Assembly (NCBI GenBank): GCA_027019045.1
Contig: JALUXI010000206.1
Location: 1 to 10,093 of the forward strand
DNA from: Piscirickettsiaceae bacterium
GTDB lineage: Bacteria; Pseudomonadota; Gammaproteobacteria; Thiomicrospirales; Thiomicrospiraceae
Length of the DNA stretch: 10,093 nt
Reading direction: 5' to 3'
The notes below the pieces were generated by a model. It did not search any database, was not told the origin of the DNA, and worked only from the letters and a program-made list of their open reading frames with translations. The position numbers and the translations under genes were made by a program. Shown one piece after another: positions 1 to 7,503 of this stretch. The first letter of the stretch is position 1; each line of letters starts with the position of its first letter.

Positions 1-181
1 GGATAGACGAGAAGCCATTGTTTGGGCGATTCAGCATACGGCAAAAGAGGGCGGGGTGCTGATTGCGGGCAAAGGGCATGAGACAAAGCAGCAGTTTTGC
101 GGTTACAGCGAACCTTTTTCCGATATTGAGGTAGCTCAAGCGGCGTTAAAAGCAGCGATAGAAGCGGTTATGGAAGTATGA
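1..181 (+). CDS. murE: UDP-MurNAc-tripeptide synthetase MurE, C-terminal end (partial)
   Basis: This is the last 59 codons of a gene that begins upstream of the window; the frame starts at base 2 and ends in TGA at 179-181. MurE is the cytoplasmic ATP-dependent ligase that adds the third stem-peptide residue, meso-diaminopimelate in Gram-negative bacteria, to UDP-MurNAc-L-Ala-D-Glu. The visible part is the end of the Mur ligase C-terminal domain. It includes the motif AGKGHE, whose Gly and Glu contact diaminopimelate in E. coli MurE. The DNPR specificity motif would lie just upstream and cannot be seen, so the substrate is inferred from GKGHE and context. The stop codon overlaps the murF start (ATGA at 178-181), the usual dcw arrangement and a sign of translational coupling. 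Confidence 0.93.
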   Translation, partial: DRREAIVWAIQHTAKEGGVLIAGKGHETKQQFCGYSEPFSDIEVAQAALKAAIEAVMEV

Positions 182-1659
182 TGAAAAATCAGTGGCAAGT
201 GGAACAATTGGTTGAGGCGATTGCTGGGCAACTGCTGAATGTAGCAGCAGTTGATGAATGTATTTTTAGTTCCGTGACCACTGATAGCCGTCAGGTCGAA
301 GCCCCTGCTTTATATGTCGCCATACAGGGTGAACGCTTTGATGGTCATCAATTTATCCCGCAAGCGATTGAAAACGGGGCAGTAGCGATCTTGTGTCAAG
401 CCAATGCGGTTGAGACAGCATGGCTTGAGCAGTTTCCCAAAGTGGCTTGGGTGGCTGTCGCAGAGACTCGCTTGGCACTGGGGCAGTTTGCCGCTTGGCA
501 TCGTCAACAGTTGCAGAGACAAAATCCCAATATGCGGTGGATTGGGGTGACAGGCAGCAATGGCAAGACCACGAATAAAACACTGCTCAATACAGTGTTA
601 CAAAATTTCGCCCCCACTTTTGCCACACAAGGGAATTTAAATAATGAACTCGGTGTGCCTCGAAGCATTTTAGCTGTCACACTGCATCACCAGTTAGCCG
701 TGATTGAGATGGGGGCAAACCATGTTGGTGAGATTGAATATCTGGCCAATATGGTCAAACCCCAAGTCGGATTGATAACCAATGTCTCCGCCGCTCACAT
801 TGGGGAATTTGGCAGTTTAGAGAATATTCTGCAGACCAAAGGGGAGTTGTTATCGCACATTGAAACAGGTGGTTCAGCTGTTTTACCTGAAGCGTTAATC
901 CATACCTGGCAATCAAAATGTGAAGCTCAGTCATTGCGTTGTTTCTCGTTTGGGGAGTCTTCTCAAGCCGCTGTTCAATTGATCAATTTTGAACAGAAGC
1001 CCGAACAGATCTGTTTTAGTTTGCAAGTTAACCAAACAGGTCTTTGGCAAGGGCAGACTTTTCATCTCTGCTTGCCTGTTTTGGGTAAACATAATGCGTT
1101 GAATGTTTGTGCTACTTTTGCCGTTGGGCTGGCACTGGATTTGGATTTACGCCTCTTTCCTGCCGCCTTGCAGATGTACGAAGGGGTTGGCGGGCGATTG
1201 GATGCAGAAACGGTTGCACTGCCTTCTGAGCAGACAGAAGCTTCGCAGTCGATTACCTTGATAGATGATAGCTATAATGCCAATCCCGCTTCCGTGAAAG
1301 CAGGGATTGAAACCTTGGTGCAGTTGGCTCAAACTTCTGGCGGAGAATCGATGCTCTGCTTGGGGGCGATGGCAGAACTGGGTGAGCAGAGTTTTGCCTT
1401 GCACCAAGAGGTGGGGCAGTTTGCCAAGGCGGCGGGAGTCAATTATCTTTGGGTGGCGGGACAGGAGGCCTTGCCTGCTGCTTTAGGTTTTGGAGAAGGG
1501 GCGAAAGGATTTGAAACCGCACAGCAGTTGGCAGAAGTATTGACGACACAGTTACAGCAAGCAACCATTCAAGCGGTGACACATATTTTAGTCAAAGGAT
1601 CTCGTTCAGCAGGGATGGAAACCGTGGTGGCTGCCATACAGGAGCAGGCAAAATGTTAA
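178..1659 (+). CDS. murF: UDP-MurNAc-tripeptide:D-alanyl-D-alanine ligase MurF
   Basis: MurF is the cytoplasmic ATP-dependent ligase that joins D-Ala-D-Ala to UDP-MurNAc-tripeptide, the last soluble step of the precursor. All three Mur ligase domains are visible. The N-terminal domain has TTDSR near residue 34-38. The central ATPase has the P-loop TGSNGKTT at 125-132, NLNNELGVP at 153-161, EMGANHVGEI at 177-186 and a KGEL lysine at 221. The C-terminal domain has GKHNALN at 303-309, GGRLD at 338-342, DDSYNANP at 363-370 and KGSRSAGME at 473-481. At 493 residues it is somewhat longer than E. coli MurF (about 452). Two adjacent ATG codons (178 and 181) are possible starts. The first overlaps the murE stop as ATGA; the second is better spaced from GGAAG (172-176). 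The 3' end overlaps mraY by 7 bases. Confidence 0.97.
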   Translation: MMKNQWQVEQLVEAIAGQLLNVAAVDECIFSSVTTDSRQVEAPALYVAIQGERFDGHQFIPQAIENGAVAILCQANAVETAWLEQFPKVAWVAVAETRLALGQFAAWHRQQLQRQNPNMRWIGVTGSNGKTTNKTLLNTVLQNFAPTFATQGNLNNELGVPRSILAVTLHHQLAVIEMGANHVGEIEYLANMVKPQVGLITNVSAAHIGEFGSLENILQTKGELLSHIETGGSAVLPEALIHTWQSKCEAQSLRCFSFGESSQAAVQLINFEQKPEQICFSLQVNQTGLWQGQTFHLCLPVLGKHNALNVCATFAVGLALDLDLRLFPAALQMYEGVGGRLDAETVALPSEQTEASQSITLIDDSYNANPASVKAGIETLVQLAQTSGGESMLCLGAMAELGEQSFALHQEVGQFAKAAGVNYLWVAGQEALPAALGFGEGAKGFETAQQLAEVLTTQLQQATIQAVTHILVKGSRSAGMETVVAAIQEQAKC

Positions 1660-2738
1660 TTTATCTAGCAGACTATCTTCAGCAATATATTTCTGGCTTT
1701 GGGGTGTTTAAATATGTCACCCTGAGGGCGATTATGTCGGTATTGACCGCACTGTTGATCTCTTTTTATATCGGCCCTAAAGTGATCCGTTGGTTGATTC
1801 GCCTCAAGGTGGGACAGAGCGTACGATTGGATGGCCCACAAACCCATCTGGTCAAATCGGGTACGCCGACAATGGGCGGGGTGATGATTCTGTTTTCGGT
1901 GGGGGTGTCGATTCTGCTATGGGGGGATTTGACCAATCATTATTTAGTCATTACTGCCTTGACCATGTTTGCCTTTGGATTGATTGGTTTCTGGGACGAT
2001 TATCAAAAGGTGGTCTATAAAGATCCTGAAGGGATGAAATCTCGGGTGAAATATGCGTTGCAATCAGTGGTCGGGTTGGTTGCCGCCTATGCGTTGTATG
2101 CCTTTCACCAAGTGCCAGCAGAAACGGATTTATTGATTCCATTTATGAAAGACACCTACCTACACTTGGGGGCTTGGAGCATTGTGTTGAGTTATTTTGT
2201 CATTGTCGGTAGCTCCAATGCAGTGAATTTGACAGATGGGCTAGATGGGTTGGCGATTATGCCATCGGTGATGATTGCAGGGGCTTTGGCCGTGTTCGCT
2301 TATGTGTCTGGGCATTACTATTTTTCGCAATATCTGCATATTCCTTATATCCCTGGGGTGGAGGAGTTGACGATTTTCTGTGGTGCCTTGATGGGGGCAG
2401 GATTGGGTTTTTTATGGTTCAATGCCCATCCTGCACAAGTGTTTATGGGCGATGTCGGGTCACTCTCCATTGGAGCGGCTTTAGGCGTGGTGGCGATTTC
2501 TGTGAAGCAGGAGTTAGTCTTCTTTATTATGAGCGGCATTTTTGTGTCTGAAACACTGTCGGTCATTCTGCAAGTCGCCTCTTATCGTTTACGGAACGGC
2601 AAACGCATCTTTTTAATGGCCCCCTTGCATCACCACTTTGAACAGAAAGGTTGGCATGAGTCACAGGTGATCGTGCGTTTTTGGATTGTGACGATTATTT
2701 TGGTGCTGATTGGTCTGGCGAGCTTGAAGATTCGTTAG
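1653..2738 (+). CDS. mraY: Phospho-MurNAc-pentapeptide transferase MraY
   Basis: MraY is the integral inner-membrane enzyme that transfers phospho-MurNAc-pentapeptide from UDP to undecaprenyl phosphate, making lipid I. The 361 residues match the family length (360 in E. coli) and form a multi-helix membrane protein. Family motifs are in order: KSGTPTMGG at 68-76, GFWDDYQKV with Asp115 and Asp116, NLTDGLDGLA at 192-201, FMGDVGS with Asp267, and the triple-histidine loop APLHHHFE with His326-328. These are the magnesium and substrate residues known in the family, and the aspartates keep E. coli numbering. The ATG at 1653 lies 8 bases after GGAG (1641-1644) and starts 7 bases before the murF stop, so translation is probably coupled. 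Unlike its neighbours, the gene is followed by a 241-base gap. Confidence 0.98.
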   Translation: MLIYLADYLQQYISGFGVFKYVTLRAIMSVLTALLISFYIGPKVIRWLIRLKVGQSVRLDGPQTHLVKSGTPTMGGVMILFSVGVSILLWGDLTNHYLVITALTMFAFGLIGFWDDYQKVVYKDPEGMKSRVKYALQSVVGLVAAYALYAFHQVPAETDLLIPFMKDTYLHLGAWSIVLSYFVIVGSSNAVNLTDGLDGLAIMPSVMIAGALAVFAYVSGHYYFSQYLHIPYIPGVEELTIFCGALMGAGLGFLWFNAHPAQVFMGDVGSLSIGAALGVVAISVKQELVFFIMSGIFVSETLSVILQVASYRLRNGKRIFLMAPLHHHFEQKGWHESQVIVRFWIVTIILVLIGLASLKIR

Positions 2739-2747
2739 ACGCAATGT
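2739..2747. repeat. 9-base direct repeat, left copy
   Basis: ACGCAATGT lies directly after the mraY stop codon and recurs exactly at 2960-2968, just before the murD ribosome binding site. The two copies flank the long inverted repeat. This is what a target-site duplication would look like, although the inverted-repeat arms do not reach the repeat edges. Confidence 0.5.
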
Positions 2748-2959
2748 TTTTAAAGGTCAAAAAAGTGGTTGAATGGGGTGAGAGGTGAACCTAAGCCTTG
2801 CCTGCGGGAAAGCGATAGAAGCCGTTAGCGAAAGCGTCGAAACAGCAAGCCAATGTTTGAGCGAAGCGAGTTTTGGCTTGCTCGACGCTGAGCTTTACGG
2901 ATTCATCGCTTGGAGCAACCAAGGCTTAGGTTTGCCTCTCATCCCACCCCTTGTTGATA
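2748..2959. mobile_element. Candidate small inserted element (MITE-like) between mraY and murD
   Basis: This 212-base noncoding segment lies between the two copies of ACGCAATGT. Most of it is one long imperfect palindrome (2775-2945). Removing the segment and one repeat copy would leave mraY and murD 20 bases apart, with the murD ribosome binding site intact. That matches the tight spacing of every other junction in this operon. The segment has no transposase and encodes no credible protein, so if mobile it would be non-autonomous. The bases between the direct repeats and the palindrome arms (2748-2774 and 2946-2959) do not pair well. The element boundaries are therefore inferred, and I recognise no named family. 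Confidence 0.45.
2775..2945 (+). repeat. Long near-perfect inverted repeat / hairpin in the mraY-murD gap
   Basis: The outer arms 2775-2800 and 2920-2945 form 26 consecutive pairs, 23 Watson-Crick and three G-U in the + strand RNA (2778-2942, 2786-2934, 2787-2933). Pairing continues inward as 2810-2816 with 2905-2911, 2818-2820 with 2902-2904, 2822-2825 with 2897-2900, 2833-2840 with 2882-2889, and 2845-2853 with 2873-2881. A 19-base apical loop (2854-2872) contains AGCGAAGCGA. The fold would form in the mraY-murD transcript. It has no T-run after it, so it is not a standard terminator. RNase III processing or attenuation of murD-ftsW-murG is possible but only inferred. Confidence 0.85.
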
Positions 2960-2968
2960 ACGCAATGT
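2960..2968. repeat. 9-base direct repeat, right copy
   Basis: This is the second exact copy of ACGCAATGT, 11 bases before the murD start codon and running straight into the murD Shine-Dalgarno. Its partner is at 2739-2747. Confidence 0.5.
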
Positions 2969-2973
2969 AGGAG
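2969..2973 (+). promoter_or_regulatory. murD ribosome binding site
   Basis: AGGAG lies 6 bases before the murD ATG at 2980, a strong and well-spaced Shine-Dalgarno. It fixes the murD start and falls just outside the right direct repeat. murD could therefore be translated independently of mraY despite the hairpin between them. Confidence 0.8.
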
Positions 2974-2979
2974 ATTAAA

Positions 2980-4344
2980 ATGGTATTGGTCGCTGGGTTA
3001 GGGTTGACAGGGCAGTCGGTATTGCGGTTTTATCAACGCATGGGGGAACCATGTTTGGCGTTTGATACACGGGAATCGCTAGATTTAGCCCCTTTGCAAG
3101 CCCAATTCCCCGAGATGCAATTTGCCAAAGGGCAGTTGCCTGATGCTTGGTTGACACAGTTTAATACGGTGGTGTTGTCGCCAGGGATTGCTCAAACTGA
3201 GCCCTGGGTGGAGAAGTTGAAAATTTTGGGCAAAGAGATTATTGGTGATATTGAGCTGTTTGCCAGAGCAGTAGATGCCCCTGTGATTGGGATTACGGGG
3301 TCAAATGGTAAAAGTTCAGTGACCACCTTGGTTGGCAATGCACTGAAAACAGCAGGTTTGCAGGCAGGTGTTGGAGGCAATATTGGTACCCCTGCTCTGG
3401 ATTTATTGATTGATGATACCGAATATGAAGTTTATGTATTGGAGCTTTCAAGTTTTCAGCTAGAAACCACCTACTCTTTGCAAACGGAAGCCAGTACGGT
3501 TCTCAATATCAGCGAAGACCACATGGATCGCTATGACTCTTTAGAAGCTTATATTCAAGCCAAGACTCGCCTGCTAGATCAAACCGCTTTGGCGGTATTG
3601 CCCGAAGATTTCCATCTGCTTGGTGTCAGTCACCCTGAAAAGGTGGTGCGTTTTGGATTGCAGCAAGCCGATACGCTGCCAGAAAATACCTATGGACTGC
3701 TAGAAACGCAAGCAGGCATTTATTTAGGGAAAGGTCAGCAGCCTAAAGTGCCTTTAGATGCCTTGGCATTAAAAGGCAAACATCATATTTTAAATGCGCT
3801 AGCGGCAATGGCGTTGACAGAACCGTTTGCCATAGCAGAATCCGTTTGGCAGCAGGTTTTGAATGAGTTCAAAGGTTTGCCGCATCGCACACAGTGGGTG
3901 GCAGAAAAAGCGGGCGTGCAGTGGATCAATGATTCCAAGGGAACCAATGTAGGAGCCACCTTAACGGCATTGGAAACCTTTTCGGAAGTGGCAGCATCCA
4001 ATGATGGCAAGGTGATTCTTTTAGCTGGCGGCGTGGGCAAAGGAGCCGATTTTTCTCCTTTGGCTTCAGCCGTACAGGCGTGTAAAGCGGTCATCTTATT
4101 TGGTCAAGATGCGTCTAAAATCGAACAAGAATTGATTCAAAATTCAGAAAAAATGCCAGAATTCCCAGTCCTGATGCAAAGAGTCTCGACGCTAGGTGAA
4201 GCGGTGCAAGCGGCAGAGGGCTTGGCTGAAGCGGGTGATGTGGTGCTGTTTTCACCCGCTTGTGCCAGCTTTGATCAGTTTGCTAATTTTGTGGCACGGG
4301 GTGAGGCGTTTGAACAGTTGGTTTTACAAGGGAGTCAGGAATAG
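2980..4344 (+). CDS. murD: UDP-MurNAc-L-alanine:D-glutamate ligase MurD
   Basis: MurD is the cytoplasmic ligase that adds D-glutamate to UDP-MurNAc-L-Ala using ATP. Residues 1-90 form the Rossmann-like UDP-binding domain (VAGLGLTGQSV near the start, LSPGIA at 66-71, GDIELF at 89-94). The ATPase domain has the P-loop TGSNGKSS at 106-113, GGNIGTPAL at 132-140, ELSSFQLE at 155-162, EDHMDRY at 179-185 and Lys195 in the position of the carbamylated lysine. The C-terminal domain has KGKHHILNA at 265-273, PHRTQ at 301-305, NDSKGTN at 317-323, GGVGKG at 350-355 and SPACASFDQF at 425-434. Its length, 454 residues, is normal (438 in E. coli). It ends in TAG directly before the ftsW GTG start. It is the only gene here separated from its upstream neighbour by a large gap. 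Confidence 0.97.
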   Translation: MVLVAGLGLTGQSVLRFYQRMGEPCLAFDTRESLDLAPLQAQFPEMQFAKGQLPDAWLTQFNTVVLSPGIAQTEPWVEKLKILGKEIIGDIELFARAVDAPVIGITGSNGKSSVTTLVGNALKTAGLQAGVGGNIGTPALDLLIDDTEYEVYVLELSSFQLETTYSLQTEASTVLNISEDHMDRYDSLEAYIQAKTRLLDQTALAVLPEDFHLLGVSHPEKVVRFGLQQADTLPENTYGLLETQAGIYLGKGQQPKVPLDALALKGKHHILNALAAMALTEPFAIAESVWQQVLNEFKGLPHRTQWVAEKAGVQWINDSKGTNVGATLTALETFSEVAASNDGKVILLAGGVGKGADFSPLASAVQACKAVILFGQDASKIEQELIQNSEKMPEFPVLMQRVSTLGEAVQAAEGLAEAGDVVLFSPACASFDQFANFVARGEAFEQLVLQGSQE

Positions 4345-5553
4345 GTGAAAAATTCGCCCTATATTTGCCCAAATAATGAAAAGTGGCCAGTGGACTATGG
4401 CTTGATGTTTGCCCTGTTTGTATTGATGGCGCTTGGGTTGACCATGGTGTTTTCCGCTTCCATTGCGATCAGCGAGAAACGCTTTGGTGAGCCGTTTCAT
4501 TATTTGCTACGACAAGCTTTGGCGATGGGGTTGGGGACTTTGAGTGCTTGGCTGGTCTTTAAATTGCCCTTGAGTTTTTGGGAAAAGCATCGGCAAACGC
4601 TGTTGCTGATTGGCTTGGCACTGTTAGTGTTGGTGCTGTTTTCTCGACCGATTAACGGCTCTAAGCGCTGGATTCCACTGGGTTTAATGAACTTTCAGGT
4701 GTCGGAGTTGATGAAGCTGTTGGTGATTATTTTCTTGGCGGGTTATCTAGATCGCCATGCCGAAGCGGTACGGGAGCAGTTTCAAGCGGTGATTCGTCTT
4801 GCCTTACCATTTGGCTTAGCGGCATTGTTATTATTGCTTGAGCCTGACTTTGGTTCCACACTGGTGATTGCGGTGGTGATTACGGGGATGTTGTTGATTG
4901 CGGGTGCGCCTTGGCGTTACTTTGTGATTGCGGTGGTGCCGATGGCGACTTTTTTGATTGGAATGGTGCTGATTTCGCCTTATCGAATGGCGAGGGTGAC
5001 TAATTTCTTGGATCCATGGGCTGACCCGTTTGGCCAAGGCTATCAATTAACCCAAGCGCTGATTGCCTCGGGGCGTGGCTATTGGGATGGCGTGGGACTC
5101 GGAGGCAGTGTGCAGAAACTGCTCTATCTGCCTGATGCCCATACCGATTTTCTGTTCTCCATTTTTGGTGAGGAGTTTGGTTTTATTGGGGTAGTGGGCT
5201 TAGTGCTGCTCTATCTCTTTATTCTGTTTCGCATTTTTGCCATTGGACGACGCGCATTGAATACGGGGCTGTTTTTTGGTGGCATGGTCGCCTATGGGGT
5301 GGGGATCTGGATTATTTTGCAGGCTACCATCAATATGGGGGTGAATTTGGGACTCTTCCCAACGAAAGGCTTGACTTTGCCGCTGATGAGTTATGGAGGG
5401 TCGAGTGCTTTATTGATTTTAACCGCTTTGGGTATCGTGTTTCGGGTGGACTATGAAACTCGACAGGCCAACAATCAAAAACAAACGGTTCCTAAAACTC
5501 AGTCTCCTAAGTCTTCTGAAGTTGAAAAACCTGAGGAGGCGACCACTGTATGA
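4345..5553 (+). CDS. ftsW: Septal peptidoglycan polymerase FtsW (SEDS family)
   Basis: FtsW is the SEDS-family membrane glycosyltransferase that polymerises lipid II at the septum together with FtsI. The 402 residues show a short cytoplasmic N-terminus, about ten hydrophobic segments starting near residue 19, and a polar C-terminal tail from about 375. Motifs match the family: NGSKRWIPLG at 104-113, PDFGSTL at 167-173, and LPDAHTDF at 262-269, where Asp268 matches the aspartate considered catalytic in SEDS enzymes. Further on are FPTKGLTLPLMSYGGSS at 338-354 and RVDYETR at 367-373. RodA is a close relative, but the dcw position favours FtsW. The start is GTG, immediately after the murD stop, 10 bases after GGAG (4331-4334). 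The next in-frame ATG (residue 21) would cut into the first membrane segment. Its stop overlaps murG as ATGA. Confidence 0.96.
   Translation: MKNSPYICPNNEKWPVDYGLMFALFVLMALGLTMVFSASIAISEKRFGEPFHYLLRQALAMGLGTLSAWLVFKLPLSFWEKHRQTLLLIGLALLVLVLFSRPINGSKRWIPLGLMNFQVSELMKLLVIIFLAGYLDRHAEAVREQFQAVIRLALPFGLAALLLLLEPDFGSTLVIAVVITGMLLIAGAPWRYFVIAVVPMATFLIGMVLISPYRMARVTNFLDPWADPFGQGYQLTQALIASGRGYWDGVGLGGSVQKLLYLPDAHTDFLFSIFGEEFGFIGVVGLVLLYLFILFRIFAIGRRALNTGLFFGGMVAYGVGIWIILQATINMGVNLGLFPTKGLTLPLMSYGGSSALLILTALGIVFRVDYETRQANNQKQTVPKTQSPKSSEVEKPEEATTV
5533..5539 (+). promoter_or_regulatory. Strong murG ribosome binding site inside ftsW
   Basis: GAGGAGG lies within the last codons of ftsW, 10 bases before the murG ATG at 5550. 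It is the strongest Shine-Dalgarno in the cluster. It supports the 4-base overlap start and allows murG to initiate independently as well as by coupling. Confidence 0.75.
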
Positions 5554-6617
5554 AATTGATGATTATGGCAGGCGGTACGGGTGGCCATGTTTTTCCAGGG
5601 ATTGCCATTGCTGAAGCATGGCGAGCAGAGGGCGGGGAAGTCTGCTGGCTGGGAACCGAAGTAGGAATGGAACGCCCTTGGGTAGAAAAAGCAGAGATTC
5701 CTTTTTCAGCCATTCAAATTAAAGGGCTAAGAGGCAATGGTGCTTTAGGTTGGTTGGCAGCCCCCATCAATGTGCTGCGAGCGATGCGGCAAGCCAAGGC
5801 GGTGATGGAGCGGGAGCAGCCTGATTTGGTTTTGGGAATGGGTGGGTTTGTTTGTGGGCCAGGCGGGTTGGCAGCAAAGTTGAAAGGCCTGCCATTGGTG
5901 ATTCATGAGCAGAATGCCATTCCTGGCTTGACGAATCGATTGTTAGCCAAGGTTGCTGACCAAGTCTTAACCGCTTTTCCGCAAGATAAAATTCAAAAGG
6001 TGATGATAGTTGGAAATCCTGTGCGAGCAGGATTAGAGTCAATCCCTGAAGTCCAGCCGCACCAGCCTAGGCACCTTTTGGTTTTGGGGGGCAGTCGTGG
6101 TGCCTTGGCATTGAATGAAACGGTACCGAAAGCCTTGGCACTGCTACCGCCAGAGTATCGTCCGATGGTGCGACATCAAACGGGGGAACGCACCTTTGAA
6201 TCGGCACAAAAAGCTTATGCAGCAGTTCAGCAGCAGGGAGTGGATTTGCAGGCGGAAGTGGCTCCCTTTATTGAAGAGATGGAAGCAGCCTATGCTTGGG
6301 CGGATTTAGTGGTGAGTCGGGCAGGGGCTTTGACTGTGAGTGAACTGATGGCCGCAGCTCGTCCAGCTATTATGGTGCCTTTCCCCTTTGCGGTGGATGA
6401 TCATCAGACAGCGAATGCTCAAATTTTAGCGGAGATGGGCGGCGGAGAAGTGATTCAGCAGTCGGCTCTCACGCCTGAAAAGCTAGCAGATGCCTTGATG
6501 CAGTGGCTAGAGGCAGACAGGCTGCAACAGGCCTCTCAACAGATCCGCACACAGGCACCCAAAGGGGCGACACAAAAGATTGTTCAAATTTTGCAAGAGA
6601 AGGTGAAAAAGAGATGA
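5550..6617 (+). CDS. murG: Lipid II synthase MurG (UDP-GlcNAc transferase)
   Basis: MurG is the GT28-family, GT-B-fold glycosyltransferase on the cytoplasmic face of the inner membrane that adds GlcNAc to lipid I to give lipid II. Its 355 residues equal the E. coli length. The N-terminal acceptor domain has the glycine loop AGGTGGH at 7-13, GLRGNG at 59-64, GMGGFVCGPGGLAA at 96-109 and HEQNAIPGLTN at 119-129. The C-terminal UDP-GlcNAc domain has GNPVR at 155-159, GGSRGA at 180-185, RAGALTVSE at 257-265 with the ribose-binding Glu, and DDHQTANA at 283-290. The loop reads GGSRGA where E. coli has GGSQGA, a tolerated-looking change. Expression is tied to ftsW upstream and, through an ATGA overlap at 6614-6617, to the dehydrogenase gene downstream. 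The usual next gene, murC, is not here. Confidence 0.97.
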   Translation: MKLMIMAGGTGGHVFPGIAIAEAWRAEGGEVCWLGTEVGMERPWVEKAEIPFSAIQIKGLRGNGALGWLAAPINVLRAMRQAKAVMEREQPDLVLGMGGFVCGPGGLAAKLKGLPLVIHEQNAIPGLTNRLLAKVADQVLTAFPQDKIQKVMIVGNPVRAGLESIPEVQPHQPRHLLVLGGSRGALALNETVPKALALLPPEYRPMVRHQTGERTFESAQKAYAAVQQQGVDLQAEVAPFIEEMEAAYAWADLVVSRAGALTVSELMAAARPAIMVPFPFAVDDHQTANAQILAEMGGGEVIQQSALTPEKLADALMQWLEADRLQQASQQIRTQAPKGATQKIVQILQEKVKKR

Positions 6618-7402
6618 AGTTGTCGGGATTGGAAGGCAAGCGAGTATTGATTACAGGGGCTTCCAGTGGCATTGGTGCAGGCATGGCGAAAGTGTTGGCA
6701 GAGGCGGGATGTCGTTTGGTACTACATTTTAATCGCAATGCGTCGGGCATCGAGGAGACACTGAATACGGTTCAGGAAATGGGTGCGGAAGCGGAGGTGT
6801 TGCAATGTGATTTTGCCCAATTGGAGACAGTGCGTTCCTTCTTTGATGAAGCTTGGCAGACCTTTGAGGGGCTAGATGCACTGGTGAATAATGCAGGGAT
6901 TGTCACCAAAAGTTTGGCGTTGAAAGATCCTGAAGGGGTGCAATTTAATGAGACCTTGGCGGTCAATTTACAAGCCCCTTATCTGCTCTCTACTGCCTTT
7001 GCACAATGCTGTATTGAAGCGAAACAGGGCGGAGCAATTGTGAACAATAGTAGTATTCACGCTCAAGCGACCTGTGAATGGTTTTCTGCCTATGCCGCCT
7101 CCAAAGCGGGCATGGATGCCATGACTAAAGCCCAAGCGGTGGAGTGGGGACCTTATGGGATTCGGGTGAATGTACTTGCACCAGGGGTGGTGCCTGTGGA
7201 ACGCACCCAAGCGATTTTAAGCCAGCCTGCAATGGAGAAAAAATGGACACAAAATATGCCCATGGGTCGCTATGGCACTCCCGAAGAGATGGGCTACGCC
7301 ACCGCCTACCTCCTCAGCGATGAAGCCGCTTGGATGACCGGCAGCGTGCTGACACTCGATGGCGGTCTGATTGCTAGAGGCAATTATCCTAGAAGAGATT
7401 AG
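6614..7402 (+). CDS. Short-chain dehydrogenase/reductase (SDR family)
   Basis: This 262-residue classical SDR is expected to be a cytosolic NAD(P)H-dependent oxidoreductase. The cofactor motif TGASSGIG lies at 14-21, NNAG at 92-95, Asn118 in AVNLQ, serine at 147/148, and the catalytic pair in YAASK at Tyr160 and Lys164. The C-terminal sequence TGSVLTLDGG is typical of the family. Arg41 after the second strand hints at NADP(H), but this is weak. The frame extends upstream to 6503 inside murG. I chose ATG 6614 because it overlaps the murG stop as ATGA, follows GAGAAGG, and places the Rossmann strand at a normal distance from the start. The substrate cannot be read from the sequence; FabG-like or glucose 1-dehydrogenase-like roles are both possible. 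Its coupling to murG suggests co-expression with cell wall genes, not that it acts in that pathway. Confidence 0.9.
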   Translation: MKLSGLEGKRVLITGASSGIGAGMAKVLAEAGCRLVLHFNRNASGIEETLNTVQEMGAEAEVLQCDFAQLETVRSFFDEAWQTFEGLDALVNNAGIVTKSLALKDPEGVQFNETLAVNLQAPYLLSTAFAQCCIEAKQGGAIVNNSSIHAQATCEWFSAYAASKAGMDAMTKAQAVEWGPYGIRVNVLAPGVVPVERTQAILSQPAMEKKWTQNMPMGRYGTPEEMGYATAYLLSDEAAWMTGSVLTLDGGLIARGNYPRRD

Positions 7403-7503
7403 GATAGGTATTTATTCCTTTGTTGGCTGTAGGGAAAGGATCAAGTGTATTTTTTGAAAAGTATAAAATAGTAAAAATAGTGAGTAAGAATAAGGAGAAG
7501 ATG

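Noticed and set aside
180..185. Possible amino-terminal oddity of MurF from tandem ATG codons
   Set aside because: The two starts differ by one methionine, so nothing functional depends on the choice.
2785..2970. A 61-codon GTG-started reading frame in the mraY-murD gap
   Set aside because: It lies almost wholly within the palindrome, so its codons are dictated by base pairing. It ends inside the murD ribosome binding site and has no recognisable protein features. It is best explained as a by-product of the repeat.
6503..6613. 37-residue upstream extension of the SDR frame into murG
   Set aside because: The polar extension has no place in the SDR fold, overlaps conserved murG coding sequence, and an ATGA overlap start with a ribosome binding site exists at 6614.
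7385..7406. TATCCTA/TAGGATA inverted repeat over the SDR stop codon
   Set aside because: The 7-pair AT-rich stem is weak and has no following T-run. Too little to call a terminator.
7454..7469. Possible promoter hexamers (TTGAAA, TATAAA) upstream of the DsrE-like gene
   Set aside because: The hexamers are too close together to form one promoter, and no well-spaced partner is visible. A promoter here is likely from context, but I cannot place it.
7420..7503. TTG-started N-terminal extension of the DsrE-like gene
   Set aside because: It would bury a clear signal peptide, and AAGGAG is correctly placed for ATG 7504. The AT-rich segment looks like a 5' untranslated region with a promoter.
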